A DNA stretch of 64,000 nucleotides. Origin: Kappaphycus alvarezii. Its lineage: Eukaryota > Rhodophyta > Florideophyceae > Gigartinales > Solieriaceae. Positions within the stretch are counted from its first letter, which is position 1. Each line of letters starts with the position of its first letter. The notes under the pieces were generated by a model. The model was given only the letters and a program-made list of their open reading frames with translations. It was not told the origin of the DNA and ran no database searches. The DNA lies in contig NADL03000775.1 in assembly GCA_002205965.3 (NCBI GenBank), forward strand, positions 620,001 through 684,000, in the 5' to 3' direction. Below, in pieces: positions 48,656 to 57,594 of this stretch. The position numbers and the translations under genes were made by a program.

Positions 48656-48940
48656 TTACCAATTTGTAGGCACTGAACAAGGTACACATCTGCTGCAATG
48701 GCAGCTATCGTCCCTCCTCTTGACACAACCTGATACGACGGCAGCCATATATGCTCCTTTTGAATCTACTGTAGTTGACAGCACCTGAGAATCAAATTTG
48801 CCCCGTTGTTGAGCCGCACTCTCTTCGAACTGACTAACATTGGTCGGCGTTAGTTGAGGATCACTGAAGATGTTCAAAGGATTGAGGACAAAGCCTGAAG
48901 AAGCTTGCTGCGCATGGTTTGCCTGAGTTACTACACGCAT
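48656..48940 (-). CDS. Hypothetical small protein
   Basis: ATG 48940 opens 94 codons of coding-like composition (FVLNPLNIFSDPQLTPTNVS, SQVLSTTVDSKGAYMAAVVS, KRRDD) ending in a Cys-rich tail. An overlapping frame continues to 48513 with basic sequence (MRPTRPAPRQSAVL), so the true C-terminus may be longer if a base is missing near 48690. Not recognised. Confidence 0.35.
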   Translation of the reverse strand: MRVVTQANHAQQASSGFVLNPLNIFSDPQLTPTNVSQFEESAAQQRGKFDSQVLSTTVDSKGAYMAAVVSGCVKRRDDSCHCSRCVPCSVPTNW

Positions 48941-48984
48941 CGCTACTGCATTTCAAACTACCCCTGCTCTTGAAACGGTTCATA

Positions 48985-49201
48985 GGGTATGGTACAGTAC
49001 CGTACAGTCGTGTCGTACAGTAAACACACCTGTAATGAAAGTCGCAGCTGAAGTACATTACAGTATTCGCACCAGTCTACCATCCGTACGTACGACACTG
49101 CAAAATGCCACCCGCCCACCCCCAGTCCCGCGCCGGACAAACAAGTCGTACCAGGCATCTTTTCTCAGCTTGCACAAGTGAACAGGGGATCAGTGTGAAT
49201 C
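48985..49201. promoter_or_regulatory. GTAC-motif cluster upstream of RPC7-like gene
   Basis: GGTACAGTACCGTACAG at about 48991-49007, GTCGTACAGTAAAC at about 49013, TTACAGTATTC near 49060 and CCGTACGTACGAC near 49085, all within 220 bp of the start codon at 49202. Confidence 0.45.
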
Positions 49202-49968
49202 ATGCCTCGTCGCGGGGGTCGAGGACGTGGCGGGCGGGCGCGTCCTCCGCAAGTAGTGCGTGAGGCGATGGCGGAGATAGGGTTAGGGTCGATTGCCACG
49301 TACGACACGATGGCGCGGTTGGCGATAGCCGGGAACGCGGATGCGGCACGAGCTTATTTTCCAACCTTGGCGGAACGACAACGTGCGCGAGTGGCAGCGC
49401 CGATTGCAAGTGAGAAGATGTTATTGGAGTTGAGGCGTGGATTTGCGGAGATTATGAGCGGGTCGCCGCATGGGATTCGGGAGGTGGGACGGGGGAGGAG
49501 GGGGATTGAAGAGGAGATGGAGGAGATGAAACGGGTTTATTGTGAGGGGGTGAGGGAGGGGGGTGGGCGGGTTGAGGGGGTGGGTTGTGGGAGGGGAATG
49601 GGTGGATGGTTGTGGAATGTGTGGCTGAGGAATTGCGGCCGGAGGGGCAGAGGATGGAGGTGATGCGGAGGGCGAAGAAGAGACGGGTGGAGACGAATGC
49701 AGCGGTGGAAGGGGGGTTGGATACGGCGGGGTTGGCGCAGCGTGAGAACGAGGACCCGGATGCGGATGACCCGTTGGCGCAGAGGGAGCGAGAGGAGGGG
49801 AATGCAGAGGGAGGTGTTGGTGGGGAAGGGGAGGATGAAGAGGATGGCAATGTGGGCGATGGTGTGCAGGCAGAGGATGACGAGGAGGATGCGGAGGACT
49901 TTCAGAGGATGGACGATGATGACGGGTATGAGGAGCATGATAGTGGGGCTGAGGAGGCCGCGTTTTAG
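49202..49968 (+). CDS. RNA polymerase III subunit RPC7/Rpc31-like
   Basis: Starts MPRRGGRGRGGRARPP, the Arg/Gly opening usual in this family. A FPTL word and LLELRRGFAEIMSGSPHGIR (about residues 60-95) resemble the conserved helix and S-P-Y-F-I segment. One G added to the run 49593-49596 moves to the frame EELRPEGQRMEVMRRAKKRR, and the protein ends in a long acidic tail (EDAEDFQRMDDDDGYEEHD then SGAEEAAF), the hallmark of Rpc31/POLR3G. About 255 residues, the usual length. In yeast and human this subunit belongs to the pol III-specific initiation trimer. The call rests on layout and the two ends; the middle is poorly conserved. Confidence 0.5.
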
Positions 49969-50089
49969 TGCGCCGGTTGATGGCCGCGTTGTGGGTCTAT
50001 GTGGCAGACTGGCGTGGGGATGGTGCAGGGGGGTGGGAACGGTGGCGAGGTGATGGGCAAGGTGCAGCTGCGTCTTGTTGAACGTTTGC

Positions 50090-50245
50090 ATTTACAGTAC
50101 ACGTTTGACTGCTTTCTTTACAGCAAAGTACGACTTGATTCTTACAGTAGGGGAAAGTATTGGAGATGTCTCCAGGCAAAGTACAGTATTGCAAAATCTC
50201 AGATATGTATCTTCGCCACGAGTGCCTCTCCGGTACAGTAGATAA
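50090..50245. promoter_or_regulatory. GTAC-motif cluster upstream of S4 gene
   Basis: TTACAGTACACG at about 50093, AAGTACGAC near 50127, CTTACAGTAGG near 50141, AAGTACAGTATTG near 50179 and CGGTACAGTAG near 50231. The S4 gene starts 80 bp downstream. Confidence 0.4.
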
Positions 50246-50325
50246 ACCCGAATCTATGCGGTGATCCCCAATGTCGACACCGCTGTTGATGTCAACTTGA
50301 CCACACTCGCAGAGCCAGCCACATC

Positions 50326-50931
50326 ATGTCCGCATTCACCCCCGCCACCTTCATAACCCCCCCTCTCCTACTCCGCCCCTCCACCCTCTCTCACCCTCTT
50401 CTGCCACGCTCCCCCCGTCACCGTCACACCCGTCCCATCAACCCGCCCCCCACTGCCCGTTCCCTACAATCCTATCGAGAGGGCCACCGCTTTCCGCATC
50501 AACGCCCTTCTCGCCCCCGCCCCTCAACATCTGCCAAACACAAACCGCCACAACCGTCCAATCATGTCAAACAACGTATCGCCCTAACCCAAGCACTTTG
50601 CATCATGAATATCGCCAGTTTGGAGACGTGTGGTCTCTTAATTCGTAGCGGCTGTGTACGTGTGAATGGTATCATCGTCAAGGACGACACGGCACGCGTG
50701 GATCGAGCTCATGATTTCATTATGGTCAATGACGTCGATTATGGCACTGTGGAACAGGTGGAGAGGGGAGTGGTGATGGATGAAGAGGTGGATGAGTGGC
50801 ACATGTTGCCTCGCAGGCAGAAGGATCTGTACCGTCCGGGCTCGGCGCGTGCCCCAGAGGCACACCAAAAGTATTCGAGGAGAGTCGATCGTGGGTTTTA
50901 TTCTAGGAGACGGTATAACGGAGGCCGTTAG
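50326..50931 (+). CDS. S4 RNA-binding domain protein, probably organellar
   Basis: One intact frame of 201 residues. The first 85 are Pro/Ser/Arg-rich with almost no acidic residues (MSAFTPATFITPPLLLRPST), like a plastid or mitochondrial transit peptide. Residues about 85-140 form an S4 domain: the helix QALCIMNIASLETCGLLIRS and the turn GCVRVNGIIVKDDTARVD, as in RsuA-type proteins and ribosomal S4, followed by HDFIMVNDVDYG. There is no pseudouridine-synthase catalytic domain; the C-terminus is basic (RRVDRGFYSRRRYNGGR). Likely binds rRNA or tRNA in an organelle; substrate unknown. Confidence 0.65.
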   Translation: MSAFTPATFITPPLLLRPSTLSHPLLPRSPRHRHTRPINPPPTARSLQSYREGHRFPHQRPSRPRPSTSAKHKPPQPSNHVKQRIALTQALCIMNIASLETCGLLIRSGCVRVNGIIVKDDTARVDRAHDFIMVNDVDYGTVEQVERGVVMDEEVDEWHMLPRRQKDLYRPGSARAPEAHQKYSRRVDRGFYSRRRYNGGR

Positions 50932-51181
50932 CGCTGCTTTGTTGCTGCTTCACTGTCGGAAAAGGCAGGATGTTGGGTTTGGCTAGTGGCCAGGGGGGTA
51001 GAGGAGTGACTTGTGGGTGGTTGTGTTGCGGATGTGGAGGTGACTGGGGGTGGATGTGCAGGGACTTGGGCGAGGATTGCTGCGTGGACTTTGCTTATCC
51101 GTGTGATGCGGCGCTTGCACGTTGCGCCGTGTGTATGTGGAATAGATTGGCCAACGTCGTGGGGATACTAGATGGAAGAGA

Positions 51182-51619
51182 CTAGTCATAGCGTTTAAAT
51201 GCCTGATGCGTTGTTGTGAACAAGTAAAGAGAGATGTGTGCGTGATGAGATTTTGCAAAAGGATGTTGAGAGAAAAGGGACAAAAGCACACTGGTGTTGC
51301 AGATTGCCGCTAGGGAGCAACGCCTGGTTTGCAGAGTGTGGAATTGTCGGTTTATTGAGTGCAGTGGTGTGCCGATGTTGGGCAGGGGTCTGAGAAAATG
51401 AGACGAGGACGCACAGAGGACATCCACAACTGGTGCTTGAGGATACAAACTTTGTCGCTGCCGTTGATTCTCAAGTTGAAAGGCTGGGGCATCGATGCCA
51501 ACAATGTAGAGTCGACGGTTGTTTGAATCACGGACGGGAACAAGCGGGGCCTGGAAAGTCTTGACCAGGCCAGCGACCGGACGTTGTCGAATCGGGGAGG
51601 GCCGCCGCATTGCACGCAT
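51182..51619 (-). CDS. Hypothetical ORF, doubtful
   Basis: A 145-codon frame starting with ATG; the first 65 residues (RPVAGLVKTFQAPLVPVRD, NNRRLYIVGIDAPAFQLENQ) look coding, the rest does not. An overlapping frame of 87 codons is equally long in the same stretch. It could be the end of a minus-strand gene broken by a missing base. Not recognised. The 250 bases before it (50932-51181) show nothing. Confidence 0.2.
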   Translation of the reverse strand: MRAMRRPSPIRQRPVAGLVKTFQAPLVPVRDSNNRRLYIVGIDAPAFQLENQRQRQSLYPQAPVVDVLCASSSHFLRPLPNIGTPLHSINRQFHTLQTRRCSLAAICNTSVLLSLFSQHPFAKSHHAHISLYLFTTTHQAFKRYD

Positions 51620-51700
51620 GAGCGCTATTGGGCAAAAGGTATCACAAAATATTTTTCTTGTTTTTCCATTTTTTTTAAAGTGCCCCTAGAGTTGCCTTGC

Positions 51701-51812
51701 TACAGTTCCTTGACGACCTTCACGTCGTCTAGCTGTACAGATTCGAAGGGATCAACTAACTCGTCGAGCGTCATGGCAGAAACCTCTCCTTTTACCCTGT
51801 CGTTCAGGAAGA
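51701..51812 (-). other. Short coding-like segment, strand ambiguous
   Basis: The minus strand reads NDRVKGEVSAMTLDELVDPF then ESVQLDDVKVVKEL to a TAG, with a balanced, protein-like composition. The plus strand over the same bases is Ser/Thr-rich and runs into a good splice donor at 51814. Only one can be right. No family is recognised. Confidence 0.25.
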
Positions 51813-51813
51813 T

Positions 51814-51860
51814 GTAAGTGAATGATCGTCAGCCTCTCACTAACGGTCTGTTAGTTACAG
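51814..51860 (+). other. Candidate 47-nt intron in RBMX2 5' leader
   Basis: GTAAGT at 51814, CACTAAC at about 51838-51844 as a branch-point match, and TTACAG ending at 51860. Together these are a complete, very short spliceosomal intron on the plus strand, 126 bp before the RBMX2 start codon. It would lie in the 5' untranslated region. Chance occurrence is possible. Confidence 0.35.
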
Positions 51861-51986
51861 ACAACGTGGCCACTCCTTGCCCCTTCCACCCCCATACATT
51901 GGCTTCATCACACCAGCAAGCGCCAACGACACATATTGCCCGCATCGCGATTCTCTTTCCCCACTCTCGTTCCAACAAACCCCTCC

Positions 51987-52822
51987 ATGAACAAAGTCGA
52001 AACTATCCGCAAGCTTAACGAGTCCGAGCTCGAGCTTGGCATAGCCGGAACTTCCGCCTCGTGGCATGAAAAGTACATTCACTGTTCCGCCATTTATGTC
52101 GGCGGCCTACATCTCCAACTCACCGAGGGCGACCTTCTCGAAATATTTGAGCAATACGGTATTGTCATCCACATTAATCTGGTTCGAGATAACGAGACTG
52201 GTAAATCCCGCGGTTTCGCCTTTCTAAAGTACCACGACCCACGAAGTTCCATTCTCGCTATCGACAATTTCAATGGCATTGAAATTGCAGGCCGCACCCT
52301 TCATGTTGATCACGACGAGAACTATACTGTCCCAGAGGAAGGTCGCGTAGGGACTTTTGATACAACCCCGGAACATCTCAAATTAGATACTAGCACTGGT
52401 CAGATGCCCACAGCCGCCGCATTGGGGCACACGCCGCCTGGCGAAGGAGACAACCGCGTGGAAACACAGAGCGCTGATGTGATCCGTGGCCAGAAGGTCC
52501 AGGAACGATTACGCGCCATGCGTCGCCGCACAAACGAAGACCACGGTATCGCCCCCAGGAACCAACGCAGACGTCGCAAACCCCGTCCGATTCCAAGCAG
52601 CACAACTCACCGGCCGCTGAGGAATCCGAGGAGCAGTCTTTGACTGCAGGACAGTCTATGAACGGTGCCGAGGGATTCGCAGAGGCAGTGGCGCAAATGA
52701 ATAAGCAACGCAGGCGAGAGGAAAGGGCGAAAAGAAAAGCTGAGAGGGCAAGGATTCGCGAGGAGCGCCGGAAGCGACGGGAGGATCGCGAAAACCCCAG
52801 TTTGGACCAATCTCCTCGATGA
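51987..52822 (+). CDS. RBMX2: RBMX2/IST3 (Snu17) RRM protein of the spliceosomal RES complex
   Basis: ATG 51987 opens the family-specific N-terminus (MNKVETIRKLNESELELGI, then SWHEKY), followed by an RRM with RNP2 AIYVGGLHLQLTEGD and RNP1 KSRGFAFLKYHD (residues about 33-115) and the HVDHDENY end of the fold. One C added at 52581-52584 joins the first frame to the second (KPPSDSKQHNSPAAEESEEQ, then a basic/acidic coiled tail RRREERAKRKAERARIREER), ending at 52822, about 278 residues. In yeast IST3 binds Pml1 and Bud13 in the RES complex, which acts in pre-mRNA retention and splicing. It stops 100 bp from the convergent TTC27 stop. Confidence 0.9.
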
Positions 52823-52922
52823 ACGAGAACAGAGAACGATCGCAGTGCAAACACTGCTAATGAAGGGGACAGTCCCTCACTTTCTGCAGAGAAGATCTTG
52901 TTAGATCTCCGTACTGCAGTAT

Positions 52923-55839
52923 TTACCTTCCTAATGTATCAACTCCGCTGTCTTCGTGCTGGGACTTGAGGAGGTCTTGGACCCGCTGCAACCTAAAGAA
53001 TCCTTCATCGTTTCTCAGGTCTTCCTTGGTCTGCTCAATTACACTCTGGAGATGAAGAGTGGCAGCTCTTATGCTCAAACTATTCTGCGATCGAATCGCG
53101 TTTTTGGCGAGGGAGTCAGAGGCTAATGCCATATGCCGAAACTCTCTTCGTTCAGATTTCCACTGCGCGTGCGCAATCAGTGACCGAACCTGCTTGAGTC
53201 GGCAGTCAAAGGCCCTTTGAGCGCTGCCTTTGTCCGAATTCAGCTCGTGCAGTTCTGCGTAGGCCGCCCAAATGGACGGATTCGTCGAAACTAGTGCAGT
53301 GCATCGGCCTAATACCTTGAGCAATCTCCGGGATACTGGGCCCACTAGGGCCTTGTCCTCTATGTCGTCCGAGCCTGACATTCTAATGACCTCAGCGACG
53401 GCCACCCCAATGGATCCCGCAGCGACCCCATCCTTCCCACGGAGCTCGAGAAGTCGCTCCATGCTGCGCACAATGTCAAGACTGGAGCGAATCTCGGTGG
53501 AGAGGGTAAGAATATTGTCCCATACTCGCCAAGAGTCTCTCATTTTTTTCCCGGCTTCGGTAAGAGCGCTCAGAGCCTCCTTTTTCTTTCCCAATTCATG
53601 TAGAACTCGCGCGAGATTGTTCCATGCCTCGCCATTATCGGGAGTCTGCTTTACAACCATCGTGAACGAGTGAGCGGCAAGTGGCATATCATCGATTTGG
53701 ATGGCCGCACATCCCTGCGTGAACCACACGTCTGGGAACAGAGGGTTGATAGCCAGGGCGCTCTTGAAGTGATGTACAGCTTCCTTCCAGTCCTCGTTTT
53801 CAATACACATCCGCCCTAAAGACCTTTTGGCCCTAGCATATTTGCAACCGCTTTCTTGCCATGCCGTCTCGTAGTGTTCCTTCTTCCGAGTAACATCACC
53901 CAGAACGCAGAGAAGGCGTGGCCGACGCGCAGCGCGAGCATGAACAGCACTCTGGCCTCCCAATCGGAGAAAACTGTTGATATCTTCGGCGGTTTCGTGC
54001 AACCCTTCCTCTAGAACCGCGTTATCCAAAAACGGAGTTGCTCGCGGACCAACGATTCGGCGGCGCCCATGTTTCCGATTAGTCGATGGCAGTCAATCAG
54101 TTCATCCCAGTATTCGAGCTTCTCAAAGATTTCCATTGCCGACTTGACCAGTCCAATTTTGCCAAACGCTATAGCAAGTTCTTTCTTCAATTCCCATCTA
54201 GGGGGTACCGAAGTGGCGAATATGAATAGATTCCTTTCACAAGCAGCTGCATGTCTTGTCTCTGCGGTGAATTTGTCCATTGGATCGTCTATAAATCTAG
54301 CTATCTCCTCCATCTGAGCCATGCAGCGCTCGAGATACCGCCCGCGATCCTGTTCAAAAGACACCCGCAAAAGCAAGGCTCGAATCTGAACCATGCTGCT
54401 CGTTCCCAAGGGGCTGTCTTCATTGCGGATGACAAGGTCTACGTATGGAGCCATTTGCTCCCTCGTGAGAATATGGGATGGATTCAAGACGCGCACGACT
54501 GCAGCACGACCAAGGGCCAATGCCTGTTGAATGGGTGAAAGATGAACTCTCTCCTCCCCGACACTCCCATAATCTTCCTCGGTATCACTGCAATGGTCCG
54601 AGTCTGACATGTTGACCATGGACTCGTCATCCCCAGTAAGCCTCACATACCCCAATACATCGGTATCATTCACCGGCACATTAGCAGGCAACGGGGGCAG
54701 AGTTGTCTCTTCTTCGTCCCGGCCTACAAGCACAGCAGGATGCGGTGTTCCAAGACGTTTCGGAAACAAGGATGCAAAGTCTGGCAAAGTCATTGACGGA
54801 GCGTGCGGATCAGCAACAGGAAAAGCGCGTGCAACAAGTTGCGCGGTGGCCTTTTTCTGATGCTTTGTGCGAACGCCAATTTCACCGGTGACCTGAAAAG
54901 CGATACGCTCGATACGACATGCGCGTTGCAGGCTGTTCAAGGCACCTTGCCCATCGAAATACAATTTCTGAGCGAGTGCCAACTCCAAGTAGGCAAGCAC
55001 TTTGAGCCTGGCGTCCTGATGATGGCGCTCATCGAGAACATCGACAAAGTGGTGTTCCTCGTCCTCAATCGCACCTTGATGACCCACAGGGGTTGGCAAC
55101 AGGCAATCGTCATCGAGATCATCATGCAGGGCGAGGTTGCCATGTTTGTAGTCGGAAACAGGCTCGTATAAATGTCTGGACGCTGCTACATGAGGTCCCA
55201 AAAAGGTAGCAAACATGGTAAAGACGCGATAGCTCAAATCCGGTGCCAAAGCAGTCAAGACGGCCTGATGGGTCAACAAGACGCGGGCGGCCCACCATGG
55301 TGCCAAGGAGGCGCCGGACATGGAGAGATCTCGGAGGCAGTCGACGAGAATGCAACGGGCGGCCCTGAGCCAAACGAGGTTGCGTGCCGGGCGTGCGACA
55401 TCCTCACCGGCCGAAGCTAAGAGCAAGGCGGCGGAGGGTTCGCCGCGTTGTGACAGGGGATGTTGCGGTGAGACGGGGCCGGCCCAATTGAGGGAAAGGA
55501 AAGCTTGTAGCAATGCGACACCGGCTGTGTAAATGGCGCAGAGATTGCGGGTATTGCCGGCGGAGGCGGAGATTAGGGTTTGGTGGAGGAGGGAAGGGGA
55601 GTGGGAGAGGTTTTGGGAATATTGGATGGTGTGGTGGATGATTTGGGCAGAGAGTGGGGAGGTGGGGGTTAAAGGGGTGGTGACGAGGTGGGTGAAGTGG
55701 CCTTGTGCGATGGCTGCAGAGTCTGGGAGACCGAGGGAGAGGAGAGCTGGGGCGTTACAAAGAAGTAAGTGACGTTCGAATGTTTGTAAAAATGTTTGGG
55801 GGGTGGAGTGGATGGAGTGAGGGTGAGTGGGGGAGCCAT
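52923..55839 (-). CDS. TTC27: TTC27 (Emw1-type) TPR protein
   Basis: The N-terminal frame (to 54011) and C-terminal frame (54029 to 52923) join when one T is added opposite the A-run 54028-54032, giving REQLRF/LDNAVLEEGLHETAE. Family words are ELALAQKLYFDGQGALNSLQ, FEKLEYWDELIDCHRLIGN, then a TPR array (about 53500-53850) with HFKSALAINPLFPDVWFTQG, VVKQTPDNGEAWNNLARVLH and SWRVWDNILTLS. ATG 55839 (MAPPLTLTPSTPPP) is the best start; adding one C in the six-base run 55798-55803 leads directly into TFLQTFERHLLLCNAPALLS. The open frame otherwise runs upstream to a non-ATG codon at 56083. About 970 residues. TTC27 is essential in yeast (EMW1) and supports assembly of large complexes; the exact role here is inferred by homology. 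Confidence 0.9.
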
Positions 55840-56269
55840 GGAAGTGTTGAAGGGTATTGGTTGGTTGGTTGAGTTGAGTTTGGGAGGAGGGTTGGCGGGA
55901 GTTGGGGGAAGAAGAGGGAGGCGGGGTGGAGTGGAGTGCAGCAGGGAGGGGTTGTGTATTTGATCCTTGCAGTGATCCGGGACGGGGGCGGAGGTCGGGT
56001 GGAGTGCGGTATACTAGGGGGTGAGCGGTTAAGGGGTGTCGTAATTCACATGAAAAATGATACAAATATCGATGCGGGCCCACGATACAGTCGAGTATTT
56101 GTATTGGGCATGCAAAATTTGCATGGATTTGAGGCTTCCGTTAAAAAGCCTTGAAGGACTCGAGGGTCACGATATATAAGTTGCGTGAAAATATTGGCGG
56201 CGGCGATGCCAAATTGGGTCAAACCACGATCGATCAGCCTCATCAACAGCAACAAGCGATCCAAACTCG

Positions 56270-56315
56270 CATCGTACTGTGCTGTACAGTACAGTACACT
56301 GTACTGCAGATATCC
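56270..56315. promoter_or_regulatory. GTAC-palindrome cluster
   Basis: GTACTGTGCTGTACAGTACAGTACACTGTACTG over about 46 bases, between the TTC27 start and the LYR-protein stop. Both flanking genes are on the minus strand. Confidence 0.45.
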
Positions 56316-56465
56316 CCCATCTACCGGTGCCGCCATCTGCACTACTGCACCCTCCCACGTTCCACAACACGCACCCAACCACTTGCGACACCGACATCGC
56401 CACCCCTTCCCCATCCACCACCTCAACTTGCCTCACCACAACCGCCCATCAATTCCATTCCACCC

Positions 56466-56873
56466 TCACTCCGCCCTCACAACCCCATTCCAGCCCCTCA
56501 AAGCTTCACATCCATATCCCCCCTCCCGCATCTGCCGCGCCGTCGGCACCCAAGTCTGCAACCGCTTCAACTCCATCTCCCCCAACCACAGCGCCCGCTC
56601 CAACTCCTTCCCCTCAACCCCCCTCTTCTCCCGAAACTCTACCCCCCAACCAAAAAACCCACACACAAAAAAAAGTACAAAACCACAAAAATACCCTCGT
56701 CAACATCCCCACCCCACAAACCAACCTCTCCACACAAAAATAAAACTTCACAATACTCCATACCTTGCCGTATCGCCTCCCCAATCTCCCCCCGCTTCGC
56801 ACTCGGATAATACCGCACCGCCCTCAGCAACCCCGATACAACCGCAACACACTCCCCCCTGCCCACTTGCCAT
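56466..56873 (-). CDS. LYR-motif (LYRM) protein with one intron
   Basis: Exon 1 is 56873-56764 and exon 2 is 56638-56466. Adding one G in each of two runs (C-runs on the plus strand at 56854-56859 and 56831-56834) gives MASGQGGSVLRLYRGLLRAV, RYYPSAKRGEIGEAIRQ. A 125-nt intron (56763-56639) with GTATGG and TAG ends follows. Splicing restores EFREKRGVEGKELERALWLG and EMELKRLQTW. This is the LYR fold: L-Y-R in helix 1, a conserved arginine, then R-x-x-F-R-x-x-R and the L-x-x-x-x-x-x-L-x-x-L helix. LYRM proteins act in mitochondria with acyl-carrier protein in Fe-S cluster or complex assembly; which member this is cannot be told. The C-terminal 25 residues are extra. Start at ATG 56873. Confidence 0.7.
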
Positions 56874-57594
56874 CCCCCTCAACACCCGTTCTTTCACAAC
56901 CTTCACCTCAAAAACCTAAAACTCTTCTCACACACCTCCTCCCTCGCTCAAAATCACACACAACGCACTCAACACACCAACCCACCACCCCAAAACTCCC
57001 TCCGCCTCAAATGCAGTCGTCGTCGAAACGCAACGCCCGCGCCCCCGAAAGCCCCGGGCCCTACTGTACTGGCCCGTGCGGGCGCGGCGGGGCACACCGC
57101 CTCGGGATGAGTTTCCGACTGCCGTCCAACGACAAGGCCGTGATGATTCGGTGGCCGACAACACGCAATGCGACTCGGTTGTTTGGCCGAATCTTTTGCA
57201 AGTGTCCCCTGTCGGGCCAAACAGCACCAGTCTGGAAGGTCCCCCTCCCGCCCCCGTTGGCTTTGATAATATGTACAGTAGAAACATTCGCAGCCACAGT
57301 ACAGTACAGTACAGTACAATACAGTACAGTAGTGTACACTGCCCAAAAAGTCAAAAATTCCGACATCTCGTCTCTCCTTTCCAATCACTCACGTCGTGAC
57401 ATGACAAACCCGTTGAAACAAAAACAAAAAAAGTGAGACGAAAAATTGTACTTTTGTCAAACCTTGACCTCTTTATATAATAATAACACAGGTCCAACAT
57501 TTCACGAAAAGACCTGCTACACTCTGCCCACACATACACAAAACACAAAACAAAAAAAAACATCAAAAATCCAATTCCTCCTCCGCCCCTCTTT
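56874..57594. other. Intergenic with unassigned open frames
   Basis: A GC-rich stretch (57010-57280) is open in several frames on both strands. One plus frame from ATG 57010 has C-T-G-P-C-G and F-G-R-I-F-C-K-C-P words reminiscent of a GRF zinc finger, but the spacing is wrong and no frame is clearly better. A GTACA microsatellite follows at 57283-57336. The rest, to 57594, is AT-rich 3' sequence of TAF2. Confidence 0.3.
57283..57336 (+). repeat. (CAGTA)n microsatellite of GTAC palindromes
   Basis: About seven consecutive CAGTA/CAATA units between 57297 and 57336, each overlap making a GTACAGTAC-like palindrome. One further ATGTACAGTAG lies near 57272. Confidence 0.7.

Noticed and set aside
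57010-57290. GRF-type zinc finger on the plus strand
   Set aside because: The C-K-C-P word is suggestive but cysteine spacing does not fit and other frames are equally open.
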